DNA of 6,982 nt, from positions 1-6,982 of the forward strand of contig NYWC01000128.1 in NCBI GenBank assembly GCA_002684935.1, read 5' to 3'. Positions 1 to 6,174 of the stretch are shown here, in pieces. This stretch comes from Gammaproteobacteria bacterium. GTDB lineage: Bacteria; Pseudomonadota; Gammaproteobacteria; Pseudomonadales; Pseudohongiellaceae. Below the pieces are notes generated by a model. The model searched no databases and was not told the DNA's origin. It worked only from the letters and a program-made list of their open reading frames with translations. Positions within the stretch are counted from its first letter, which is position 1, and each line of letters begins with the position of its first letter. The translations under genes were made by a program, and so were the position numbers.

Positions 1-455
1 TCAGACTCCCATTGCTGCTTCAAACGACTCACCGTATTGGCTGACAAGCCTTTAACATTTTCACCCAACAATGCAGCCAGTGCAGGTTGCATCTCTCCTG
101 TTGAGATACCTTTCAAATACAGCCAAGGAATAAACTCCTCAACCGTTTTGGTTCGTTTTAAGTAAGGTGGAATCAGCTTGCTATTGAACCTAATCCCACA
201 ACCCGAACGATCTCTGACTTTTGGCACTTTAACGGCAATGTCGCCAACGCCTGTTTGTATGCGTCGTTCCGGCAAATGACCATTACGAACAACCGCCTGT
301 TTACCATCAACCAAATGCTCTGAATACTGAGTAAGCAAGTCTGCCAACTCAGACTCTATTGCTTTGGCTAACAACTGCTGAGCGCCTTGCTTGAGTAATG
401 CATTCAATGGATCTTGTTCTGGTTTGTTGAGCGAAATAATCGTACTATCAGTCAT
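1..455 (-). CDS. IS256-family (mutator-type) transposase, N-terminal part, cut by the window edge
   Basis: An open frame runs from ATG at 455 leftwards off the window, giving the first 151 residues of a protein that is usually about 400 residues long. It begins MTDSTIISLNK and contains the typical N-terminal block of IS256/MULE-type transposases: RNGHLPERRIQTGVGDIAV followed by KVPKVRDRSG, then the segment around FIPWLYLKGIS and a helix with LSANTVSRLKQQW. This part is the DNA-binding and dimerisation region; the three catalytic acidic residues (DDE) lie beyond the edge, so intactness cannot be judged. The start is supported by GAGG about eight bases upstream. The gene points away from the aminotransferase remnant. 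Family assignment is by motif recognition and is strong; the exact IS name is not known. Confidence 0.93.
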   Translation of the reverse strand, partial: MTDSTIISLNKPEQDPLNALLKQGAQQLLAKAIESELADLLTQYSEHLVDGKQAVVRNGHLPERRIQTGVGDIAVKVPKVRDRSGCGIRFNSKLIPPYLKRTKTVEEFIPWLYLKGISTGEMQPALAALLGENVKGLSANTVSRLKQQWES

Positions 456-473
456 ATGCGGTTTACCTCGTTG

Positions 474-500
474 GTTGTTGATCTGCCAAGATCAATCAAC
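474..500. promoter_or_regulatory. Hairpin in the transposase leader
   Basis: TTGATCT (478-484) and AGATCAA (489-495) form a perfect 7-bp stem around a GCCA loop. GTTG (474-477) and CAAC (497-500) extend it to 11 bp with one bulged base at 496. It lies between the element end and the transposase start, about 20 bases from the ATG. Leader hairpins in other insertion sequences limit transposase expression from outside transcripts; that role here is inference. Confidence 0.5.
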
Positions 501-521
501 AGGGTAACACCGCATCTTATT

Positions 522-551
522 CAGCTCATACACCAGAAATCACTATAGCTC
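522..551 (-). repeat. Probable terminal inverted repeat of the IS256-family element
   Basis: Read on the minus strand from 551 inwards, the sequence begins GAGCTATAGTGATTTCTGGT and continues to the GAGCTG near 522. Its position at the gene/element junction and its AT-rich character after a short G-containing tip fit terminal repeats of this family. The partner repeat lies outside the window, so the exact length is a guess. Confidence 0.5.
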
Positions 552-552
552 A

Positions 553-1210
553 GATATGTGATGACCATGGCATATTGTTAATTTTGGACGAAGTCATGTG
601 TGGGATGGGTCGAACAGGCACTGTCTTTGCGTGTGATCAGGAAAAAATTTCACCAGACATATTAACGATCGCCAAGGGCTTGGCTGGCGGATATCAGCCG
701 CTAGGTGCAATGCTTTGTTCTGCTAGCATCTATTCAGTATTTGCCAGTGGTTCAGGGGTGTTTCAGCACGGTCACACATATATCGGCCATGCCACAGTTT
801 GTGCGGCAGGACTGGCGGTACAGCAAGTGATCGAAGAGGAAGGATTGCTGGAAAATGTCAATGCCATGGGAGAGAAACTCCATCAGCGGTTGGTAGAACG
901 TTTCAATGATCATCCCTATGTTGGCGATATTCGTGGAAGAGGGCTATTCAGGGCTATTGAATTAGTCTCTAATCGCGCAACCAAGGCGCCAATTGATCCA
1001 TCCGCGAAAATACATGCGGCAATTAAGCGAAATGCCATGGACTTGGGACTTGTCTGCTATCCTAATGGCGGCACCATTAATGGTGTGGAAGGAGACCATG
1101 TTTTGTTAGCACCACCTTATCTTATCAATGCACAACAAATAGACGAAATCGTTTCAAAACTTGGAGACGCGGTGGATCGTTCGCTCAAAAATCATTCATT
1201 GGAGTGTTGA
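553..1210 (+). pseudogene. Class III PLP-dependent aminotransferase, 5'-truncated by the IS256-type insertion
   Basis: About 219 residues of a family usually about 430-450 long remain. The frame is open from 482, but aminotransferase homology starts only at ICDDHG (554). Visible fold-type I landmarks are LILDEVMCGMGRTG, whose Asp (587-589) should contact the PLP pyridine nitrogen; TIAKGLAGGYQPLGA, with the Schiff-base Lys at 674-676; HGHTYIGHATVCAAGLA, with the phosphate-binding Thr; and GDIRGRGLFRAIELV, whose Arg is expected to bind the substrate carboxylate. The tail HVLLAPPYLINAQQIDEIV is typical of the omega-aminotransferase branch. The missing half carries the substrate entrance and the N-terminal cofactor contacts, so a TTG start at 575 cannot give a working enzyme. 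The stop touches the BKACE gene, showing a former operon. The amino donor cannot be named from sequence. Confidence 0.88.
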
Positions 1211-1212
1211 TG

Positions 1213-2031
1213 ATGACGCAGCCAGTGATAATTTGTGTAGCGCCCAACGGCGCCCGTAAAACTAAGCTCGATCATCCAAACTTGCCAATCACAGCGTCGG
1301 AAATCGCCTACACTGCGGCTGAGTGTTATGAGAGTGGTGCCTCTATGCTGCATATGCATATCAGAGATGATCACGGTTTTCATAGCCTTGATGCAGATGA
1401 GTATAAAAGAACCATTAAAAAGGTTAGGCAAGCGGTGGGCCCCGATATGATTATCCAGATCACCACAGAAGCAGTTGGCAAATATAGCTGTGATCAACAG
1501 ATAGATGTTGTTCGTAAAGTTCGGCCTGAAGCTGTATCCATAGCCTTAAGAGAGCTCTGTCCGAGTTACAGTGAGGAAGCTAAAGCCGGTGACTTTTTTC
1601 ATTGGATGGCAAAGGAATCTATCTCACCTCAGTATATACTTTATAATCCTGAAGATGTCCGCCGATTTGATTATCTGCGTCAGATTGGTGTTATTCCTGG
1701 CGACCATATCGCCGTATTGTTTGTTTTAGGGGCTTATGATCCACATATCGCAGCTAACCCAGCTGATATACGACCCATGAAGGACGCGTTAACTACAGAT
1801 GCTGTCTGGTCGGTTTGTGCCTTCGGTCGCCGTGAACTGGAGTGTGTTGTGTGCGCGGCAAAATTAGGTGGTCACGGCCGCGTAGGCTTCGAAAATACTT
1901 TGTACAAAGGTACTGGAGAGAGATTATTATCTAATAGTTCATCAGTTAGACTACTAAAAGAAAGTCTTGAGGCCAATGGCCATACAACAGCGACGTCAAA
2001 TTTGGCTCGGAATCTACTGAATATACTATAG
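1213..2031 (+). CDS. Beta-keto acid cleavage enzyme (BKACE, DUF849 family; 3-keto-5-aminohexanoate cleavage-like)
   Basis: A 272-residue protein of normal family length. Characterised members are zinc TIM-barrel enzymes that condense a beta-keto acid with acetyl-CoA and release acetoacetate plus a CoA ester. Zinc ligands are visible: HMH at 47-49 within HMHIRD, and Glu227 in GRVGFEN. Arg223 matches the catalytic Arg of the lysine-fermentation enzyme Kce. Two positions differ from Kce as I recall it: NGARKTK at 12-18 has Arg where Kce has a Glu that holds the substrate amino group, and Asn228 replaces the Asp after the zinc Glu. A non-lysine-pathway substrate is therefore likely. ATG occurs at both 1210 and 1213, with GGAG at 1201-1204; 1213 has the better spacing, and a GTG at 1204 is possible. 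The start overlaps or abuts the aminotransferase stop (TGATGATG), which indicates translational coupling. Confidence 0.9.
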   Translation: MTQPVIICVAPNGARKTKLDHPNLPITASEIAYTAAECYESGASMLHMHIRDDHGFHSLDADEYKRTIKKVRQAVGPDMIIQITTEAVGKYSCDQQIDVVRKVRPEAVSIALRELCPSYSEEAKAGDFFHWMAKESISPQYILYNPEDVRRFDYLRQIGVIPGDHIAVLFVLGAYDPHIAANPADIRPMKDALTTDAVWSVCAFGRRELECVVCAAKLGGHGRVGFENTLYKGTGERLLSNSSSVRLLKESLEANGHTTATSNLARNLLNIL

Positions 2032-2047
2032 TAATGTTACCGAGGTT

Positions 2048-2072
2048 CTTGTCATGACGCTTGTAATGACAA
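2048..2072. promoter_or_regulatory. Operator-like tandem and inverted repeat upstream of the TonB-dependent receptor
   Basis: CTTGTCATGAC (2048-2058) recurs with one mismatch as CTTGTAATGAC (2060-2070), a 12-bp period. The unit holds the palindrome GTCATGAC (2051-2058), and the second copy forms TTGT-4-ACAA (2061-2072). Outer arms TTGTCAT (2049-2055) and ATGACAA (2066-2072) are also complementary. Such nested symmetry in a short intergenic gap fits a dimeric repressor site, for example of a GntR-type regulator. No regulator gene is present in the window, so the binder is unknown. Confidence 0.4.
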
Positions 2073-2077
2073 AAGCC

Positions 2078-2108
2078 TTGTTTGGATGCGAGTGCACAGC
2101 ATCATAAT
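2078..2108 (+). promoter_or_regulatory. Weak candidate sigma-70 promoter for the receptor gene
   Basis: CATAAT (2103-2108) matches five of six -10 consensus bases. Upstream TTGTTT (2078-2083) could be the -35 box with a long 19-bp spacer, or TTGGAT (2082-2087) with a short 15-bp one. Either would start transcription just before the ribosome binding site. It lies directly downstream of the operator-like repeats. Spacing is not optimal, so this is tentative. Confidence 0.25.
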
Positions 2109-2129
2109 TTTAACCAGAGGGGAGTACAT

Positions 2130-4541
2130 ATGGATAAGCACAAGGGAGCTCATCTCCTTGCTTTGGCAGTTGCGTCTGTGGCGGCAACCGCAGGTCAGCT
2201 AGTTATAGCACAGGAGTCAGCGTCACTAAACATAGAAGAAGTTGTAACAGTAGGTAGCAGAAACAATGAACCGCGCTCGGTAGTCGATTCTCCGGTGCCG
2301 GTAGATGTGTTTTCTGAGGAAGAACTGGCTGCATTTGGCAATCAGGCTGATATCACCGATACCTTGAAGGCATTAGTGCCATCTTACACTGCGACGCCGG
2401 CCACCGGTGATGGCAGTGCTTTTGTTCGGCCGACATCACTTCGTGGAATGTCGCCTGATCAAACACTGATTTTGGTCAATGGAAAGCGACGGCATCGCTC
2501 AGCGCTTGTTCAATTTTTCGCCCCAGCTGCCGGTAATGGTTCTCACGGTGTTGACATAGGTATGATTCCTAGCATAGCGTTAAAGAATATCCAGGTTCTG
2601 CGTGATGGTGCAGCGGCGCAGTATGGCTCTGATGCCATTGCTGGTGTGATGGATTTTCAACTTAAAGATGCCTCCGAGGGAGGTCAAGTTCAACTTCAGT
2701 ACGGCGAGTTTTTTGAGGGCGAAACATCGATGAAACTGTCAGCTAACGGCGGTTTTGAATTAGGTGATGACGGGTTCTTGAATATCAGCTTTGAAACCAC
2801 TGACAACGATGCCCTCTCAAGAGGTATACAGAGACCAGTTGCCCAAGGGTTGATCGATGCCGGTGTGCCCAATGTGGGTGCAGACTCTCCTTTTGGTGAT
2901 ACACCCTTTGTTCAAACCTGGGGTCGGCCGGAAACCAGTGGTGATCGTCTGTTCTTTAACATGGGAACCTCCGATGCCAATGGCACCAGTTTGTATGCGC
3001 ACGGTGGCTATGCGAAGACCGATGGTCGCTACCGCTTCTTCTATCGCAAGGGTTACGACACTGACTGCTCTTCCGCTCACAGCACAATTGCCGCTTTATG
3101 TGAGTCTGACAACTGGACTGAGGGGACTTTGCGGCAGGGCTATACGCCATTTTTGGACGGCGCTCAGACCGATAAAACCTTGGTAGCAGGTTTGAAAGGC
3201 GAACTCAGCAATGGTACTAGCTATGATTTAAGTATTGGTACTGGATCGAATGAGTTGCGTTATGTTTTGAACAATACCACAGCGCCTAGTTTGGGTATTG
3301 CGTCAGATGGTACGTTCCAGCGAGATTTTGAAATGGGCGGTTACGATCAGGATGAGTTCAATCTAAACGCAGATTTTGGTAAGTCAGTTGGGTCCAACAT
3401 GTTTCTGGCCTACGGTGCTGAGTGGCGAGAGGAGACCTTTACCACTGTTCCTGGTGAACAGGCAGCCATTGACGGTAACACCAGTGGCATGAGTAGTGTA
3501 AAACCCGCGGATGCCGGAGAATTTTCTCGTGATAACTTGGCGTTTTATGCCGACTTAGAGCATGACGTAAGCGATCAGTTGATGATGCAGTACGCTGTGC
3601 GTTATGAGGATTTTTCTGATTTTGGTAGTACAGTAAACGGAAAAGTGGCTGGTCGTTATACAGTTAGCGATAACCTGACTTTACGCGGTTCTGTATCCAC
3701 TGGCTTCCACGCTCCCACCCCAGGTCAGGCTAATGTAAGTACCGTCATTACAACCTTTGACGGAACCACTGGGTTACAGGTTGAAGAAGGGTTGGTGCGA
3801 CCAACCAGTGATGCCGCGATAGCGGTGGGTGGAGCTCCGTTGAAAGAGGAAGAATCTGTTAACATGAGCTTCGGTTTGACCACCGACATCGGTGATAACA
3901 GCACCTTGACTTTCGATCTGTACAAGGTAGCGGTGGATGATCGTATCTATCGTACCGGAGACATTCCCAACGGCAGTGGTGGTTCTATCTCATTTTATAC
4001 CAATGCGTTGCAGATAGAGCATCAGGGCTTCGATTTGGTACTGTCGTCCACGTTTGAGCTTGCAGACGGCGTAGAAACTAACGCCAGTCTTGCCTTTAAT
4101 CACAATACTACGGATGTTACTGATCAGACTTTGATCAATGATATCCAGCCAGTATCTGATTCTCTGGTAGAAGATATTGAGAATAACTATCCTGAAGATC
4201 GTTGGGTTCTCAATACTTTCACTAATATCGGTGAGAAGTGGAGCTTGATGGCACGATTAAACTTCTACGGTGAGCACTACGACGAGCGCGGTACCATTGG
4301 TGCTGATACCGATCCTTCGGCGCAAATTGATAGCATTGTTTACCTTGATATGGAGCTGGGCTATGACGTGACTGATAACTTCCGTATCACAGCTGGCGGA
4401 TCTAATATTCTCGATGAATACGTTGATGAGATTGGGTCACCAAACGCTAATCGGATGAGTGTTGGTTTGCAGTACCCAAGACGGACCGCGGCAAATTACG
4501 AGGGCGGGTCTTGGTACCTGAGAGCGCAATATGACTTTTAA
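2130..4541 (+). CDS. TonB-dependent outer-membrane receptor
   Basis: An 803-residue receptor for energised uptake across the outer membrane, driven by TonB-ExbB-ExbD. The start at ATG 2130 is preferred because AGAGGGGAG ends five bases upstream and gives a proper signal peptide: KHK near the start, a hydrophobic core at about 9-26, and cleavage probably after Ala27. A TonB box follows (IEEVVTV, 35-41). The plug spans about 50-165, with LRGMSPDQTLILVNGKRRHR and LRDGAAAQYGSDAIAGVMDF. The rest is a beta-barrel of alternating strands ending in the outer-membrane assembly signature WYLRAQYDF with terminal Phe. Cys313 and Cys324 lie close together in a predicted surface loop and could form a disulfide. 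No feature names the ligand. It lies 98 bp after the BKACE gene and before a strong terminator, so it may import that pathway's substrate; this is inference. Confidence 0.93.
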   Translation: MDKHKGAHLLALAVASVAATAGQLVIAQESASLNIEEVVTVGSRNNEPRSVVDSPVPVDVFSEEELAAFGNQADITDTLKALVPSYTATPATGDGSAFVRPTSLRGMSPDQTLILVNGKRRHRSALVQFFAPAAGNGSHGVDIGMIPSIALKNIQVLRDGAAAQYGSDAIAGVMDFQLKDASEGGQVQLQYGEFFEGETSMKLSANGGFELGDDGFLNISFETTDNDALSRGIQRPVAQGLIDAGVPNVGADSPFGDTPFVQTWGRPETSGDRLFFNMGTSDANGTSLYAHGGYAKTDGRYRFFYRKGYDTDCSSAHSTIAALCESDNWTEGTLRQGYTPFLDGAQTDKTLVAGLKGELSNGTSYDLSIGTGSNELRYVLNNTTAPSLGIASDGTFQRDFEMGGYDQDEFNLNADFGKSVGSNMFLAYGAEWREETFTTVPGEQAAIDGNTSGMSSVKPADAGEFSRDNLAFYADLEHDVSDQLMMQYAVRYEDFSDFGSTVNGKVAGRYTVSDNLTLRGSVSTGFHAPTPGQANVSTVITTFDGTTGLQVEEGLVRPTSDAAIAVGGAPLKEEESVNMSFGLTTDIGDNSTLTFDLYKVAVDDRIYRTGDIPNGSGGSISFYTNALQIEHQGFDLVLSSTFELADGVETNASLAFNHNTTDVTDQTLINDIQPVSDSLVEDIENNYPEDRWVLNTFTNIGEKWSLMARLNFYGEHYDERGTIGADTDPSAQIDSIVYLDMELGYDVTDNFRITAGGSNILDEYVDEIGSPNANRMSVGLQYPRRTAANYEGGSWYLRAQYDF

Positions 4542-4579
4542 GTGGTAAATCTAACCGCTAGATTAAATATTACGTTAAC

Positions 4580-4610
4580 AAAAAAGGACCTCGCGAGAGG
4601 TCCTTTTTTT
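4580..4610. terminator. Bidirectional intrinsic terminator
   Basis: GGACCTC (4586-4592), loop GCGA (a GNRA tetraloop), GAGGTCC (4597-4603). Six A on the left (4580-4585) and seven T on the right (4604-4610) extend the stem and supply a U-tract on either strand. It lies 38 bases after the receptor stop and about 70 bases after the stop of the convergent anti-sigma gene, so it probably ends both transcripts. Confidence 0.93.
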
Positions 4611-4675
4611 ATCTAAATACAAATTGATCAGTGGAGTGTACGTGATTTGGTGATTTACACCCGCAGAGCTATTGA

Positions 4676-5335
4676 CTAGATAGGGTTGATTCGCAACCAA
4701 GGCTTCATCAAAAAGCCGAGTTTGCTTGATAGCTTTATCGGTGCCGCGAGAGCAGACAAGCAAATGCACTCACCATTCTGCGCTCCCATGGGTTGATGCT
4801 CATCGCCTGCTTCCTTTAAAAGAAAATCGCCTTCCGTGTAGACAGCATTTTCATCAGAGAAACTGCCTTTCAAAACCACAGTGAACTCTCTGCCACTGTG
4901 TCCGTGCTTAGGTGTTTTGCCCCCTGCACAAATTTTATGTAGAGCCACTTCGTAATCGCTTTGGCCTGTCTTGAGTCTGGCAACGTCAACCGAGGGAGAC
5001 ATTTTTCGCCAGCTAAGTTCTTCTCCGGTATTTTCGATCAGCTGTTCAACCAACGCTGGGTAATAATTGCTGCGAGCAGGCTTCGGATTTTGTGTCTGCT
5101 CGGGCAAGTTATCGATTTGCGCCATAACTTTGTCGAAAAGTTGCTCATCGACCTCACTTGGCTCAGACTGGCTCATGATTTGTGAACCTACTTGGTCTAG
5201 CCGTAATAATTCGTTTCTACAACGATCACAAAAGTGCAGGTGAGCAGACACACAAATTGCTAGGGCGGGTTCTAATGTCCCTGCCGAAAACTCAACAAGC
5301 ATGGCGGTGTCTGGGTGGTGCTTAAGTGTACTCAT
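4676..5335 (-). CDS. ChrR-type anti-sigma factor (zinc anti-sigma domain plus cupin domain)
   Basis: A 219-residue protein with the two-domain plan of ChrR, which holds its ECF sigma factor inactive in the cytoplasm until singlet oxygen or a related oxidant appears. The N-terminal zinc anti-sigma domain has His6 or His7, then His32-x3-Cys36-x2-Cys39 (SAHLHFCDRC). A linker of about 75-100 leads to a C-terminal cupin domain with metal ligands KHGHSGREF (His144, His146, Glu150) and His180 in GDEHQP, matching the ligand set of ChrR. Residues after 195 form a short extra tail. The start overlaps the sigma gene stop by four bases (ATGA), so the two are translationally coupled and made in matched amounts. 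No membrane segment is seen. Whether it senses singlet oxygen, peroxide or another signal cannot be read from the sequence. Confidence 0.92.
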   Translation of the reverse strand: MSTLKHHPDTAMLVEFSAGTLEPALAICVSAHLHFCDRCRNELLRLDQVGSQIMSQSEPSEVDEQLFDKVMAQIDNLPEQTQNPKPARSNYYPALVEQLIENTGEELSWRKMSPSVDVARLKTGQSDYEVALHKICAGGKTPKHGHSGREFTVVLKGSFSDENAVYTEGDFLLKEAGDEHQPMGAQNGECICLSALAAPIKLSSKLGFLMKPWLRINPI

Positions 5336-5985
5336 ATCAATTCATCTCTAAATTCTGGTGCTACCAAAATTTGCATTTTCTGTAGTGCCAATCGCACTCG
5401 TGATTTAACAGTTCCTAGGGGGAGCCCGAGTTCTTCGGACGCCTCCGCATGCGACTTACCTTCAAGGTAAACTTTCCTTAGAATTTCGTCTTGCTCCTTT
5501 GGTAATTGTTCCAATGAAGCCTGTACTTTGTCTTCGCTGCGTTTTTGTCTGAGCAGCGAAACCGGTGTCTCTTCATCGGGTTCATGCCAAAAGTCTTCAT
5601 TTTCTAGCGGCAAGTGCTGGGTGTTACTCTTGCGCCGTAACATATCGATCCTGCAGTTTCTAGCCACTGTATATATCCAAGTCGTGGCAGACGCTTTTTC
5701 TGGCTTGTAGCCGGAAGCTTTTTGCCAGACTTTTATCATCACCTCTTGAACCAGCTCCTCACTTAGGCCTGGAAACCATCCGTCGTGTTTGCTTGCTTGA
5801 GCAAAACTTTTGAGAAGCGGAGCAAAATGACTAAAAAGCTGAGCGAACGCTTTTCGGTCACGATTCTCGCCAACTTGAACGAGTAGCAGTGACCAACGGT
5901 CTGAACGCTTTTCCGTGCTTATCACCGAAGCACGTGGCATACATTTTTTTGATTCGTCTATAACAGTAATTTTAGTATCCAACAT
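5332..5985 (-). CDS. ECF sigma factor of the RpoE/ChrR type (ECF11-like)
   Basis: A 217-residue sigma-70-family factor with only regions 2 and 4. Region 2 covers about 43-118: AFAQLFSHFAPLLKSFA, then ELVQEVMIKVWQKA for core binding and TTWIYTVARNCRIDMLRR for -10 recognition. Region 4 covers about 150-205, with LEQLPKEQDEILRKVYLEG and the helix-turn-helix HAEASEELGLPLGTVKSRV. An acidic linker rich in E and D joins them. The start at ATG 5985 is chosen over the longer TTG frame at 6024 because AGGAAGAGG sits eight bases before it, and because the 6024 codon lies upstream of the promoter's -10 box. The first 30 or so residues are an N-terminal extension before region 2. The gene overlaps its anti-sigma partner and appears autoregulated. 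Subgroup assignment rests on the partner and promoter as well as on the sequence. Confidence 0.93.
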   Translation of the reverse strand: MLDTKITVIDESKKCMPRASVISTEKRSDRWSLLLVQVGENRDRKAFAQLFSHFAPLLKSFAQASKHDGWFPGLSEELVQEVMIKVWQKASGYKPEKASATTWIYTVARNCRIDMLRRKSNTQHLPLENEDFWHEPDEETPVSLLRQKRSEDKVQASLEQLPKEQDEILRKVYLEGKSHAEASEELGLPLGTVKSRVRLALQKMQILVAPEFRDELI

Positions 5986-6013
5986 TGCCGTCGCCTCTTC
6001 CTGATCAAACCAG

Positions 6014-6041
6014 TATACGACCAATATTTTTGAATGGATCA
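6014..6041 (-). promoter_or_regulatory. Autoregulatory ECF sigma promoter (TGATCC-N16-CGTATA)
   Basis: On the minus strand a -35 box TGATCC (6041-6036) is followed by 16 bases and CGTATA (6019-6014). This agrees with the promoter pattern known for RpoE/ChrR-type ECF sigma factors (TGATCC ... CGTA). Transcription would begin near 6007, giving a leader of about 22 bases that contains the sigma gene's ribosome binding site. The only other plus-strand TGATCC I found is inside the aminotransferase coding sequence and has no CGTA at the right distance. Confidence 0.78.
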
Positions 6042-6174
6042 GTGATCGGTGACGATGGTTGCGTTAAACTTCAATACTGAGTATACCGCGACGAAAGAAT
6101 TTGAAAAGGTACTTCTTTTTCGAGATGACAAGTATTTTTCTAATTATGCCAAATTTTTTAAAGAGACAAGTCTT

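Larger units (their letters stand above)
1..552 (-). mobile_element. IS256-family insertion sequence, transposase-proximal end
   Basis: The element comprises the transposase gene and about 97 bases of upstream leader. Its outer end is placed near 552 because recognisable aminotransferase coding sequence starts at once after it (ICDDHG from 554), while the stretch 456-551 encodes nothing like an aminotransferase in the same frame. Family elements are about 1.3 kb with imperfect inverted repeats and make 8-9 bp target duplications. The other end is off the window, so the second repeat and the duplication (expected to resemble bases from about 552 to 560) cannot be seen. The boundary is inferred to within a few bases. 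Confidence 0.8.

Noticed and set aside
575..1210. Truncated aminotransferase as a functional 211-residue protein from TTG
   Set aside because: The N-terminal half needed for the PLP site and dimer is missing and no ribosome binding site is evident.
1192..1497. Minus-strand open frame opposite the BKACE start
   Set aside because: It is a shadow of a well-supported gene on the other strand and shows no recognisable motif.
1213..2031. Naming the BKACE gene kce
   Set aside because: Key substrate-contact positions differ and no lysine-fermentation genes are nearby, so the specific name is not justified.
2857..3186. Plus-strand frame and two minus-strand frames inside the receptor gene
   Set aside because: They overlap the barrel-coding region entirely, have low-complexity composition and no family features.
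4575..4769. Minus-strand 64-codon frame across the terminator and the end of the anti-sigma gene
   Set aside because: It overlaps the anti-sigma coding end in another frame and begins inside the terminator hairpin.
5986..6024. Longer sigma factor starting at TTG 6024
   Set aside because: The codon is upstream of the -10 box of the predicted promoter, and the ribosome binding site fits ATG 5985.
6049..6174. 42-residue N-terminal extension of the asparaginase from GTG 6049
   Set aside because: There is no ribosome binding site, and family members begin just before TTGGTI as the ATG at 6175 does. A small leader peptide remains possible.
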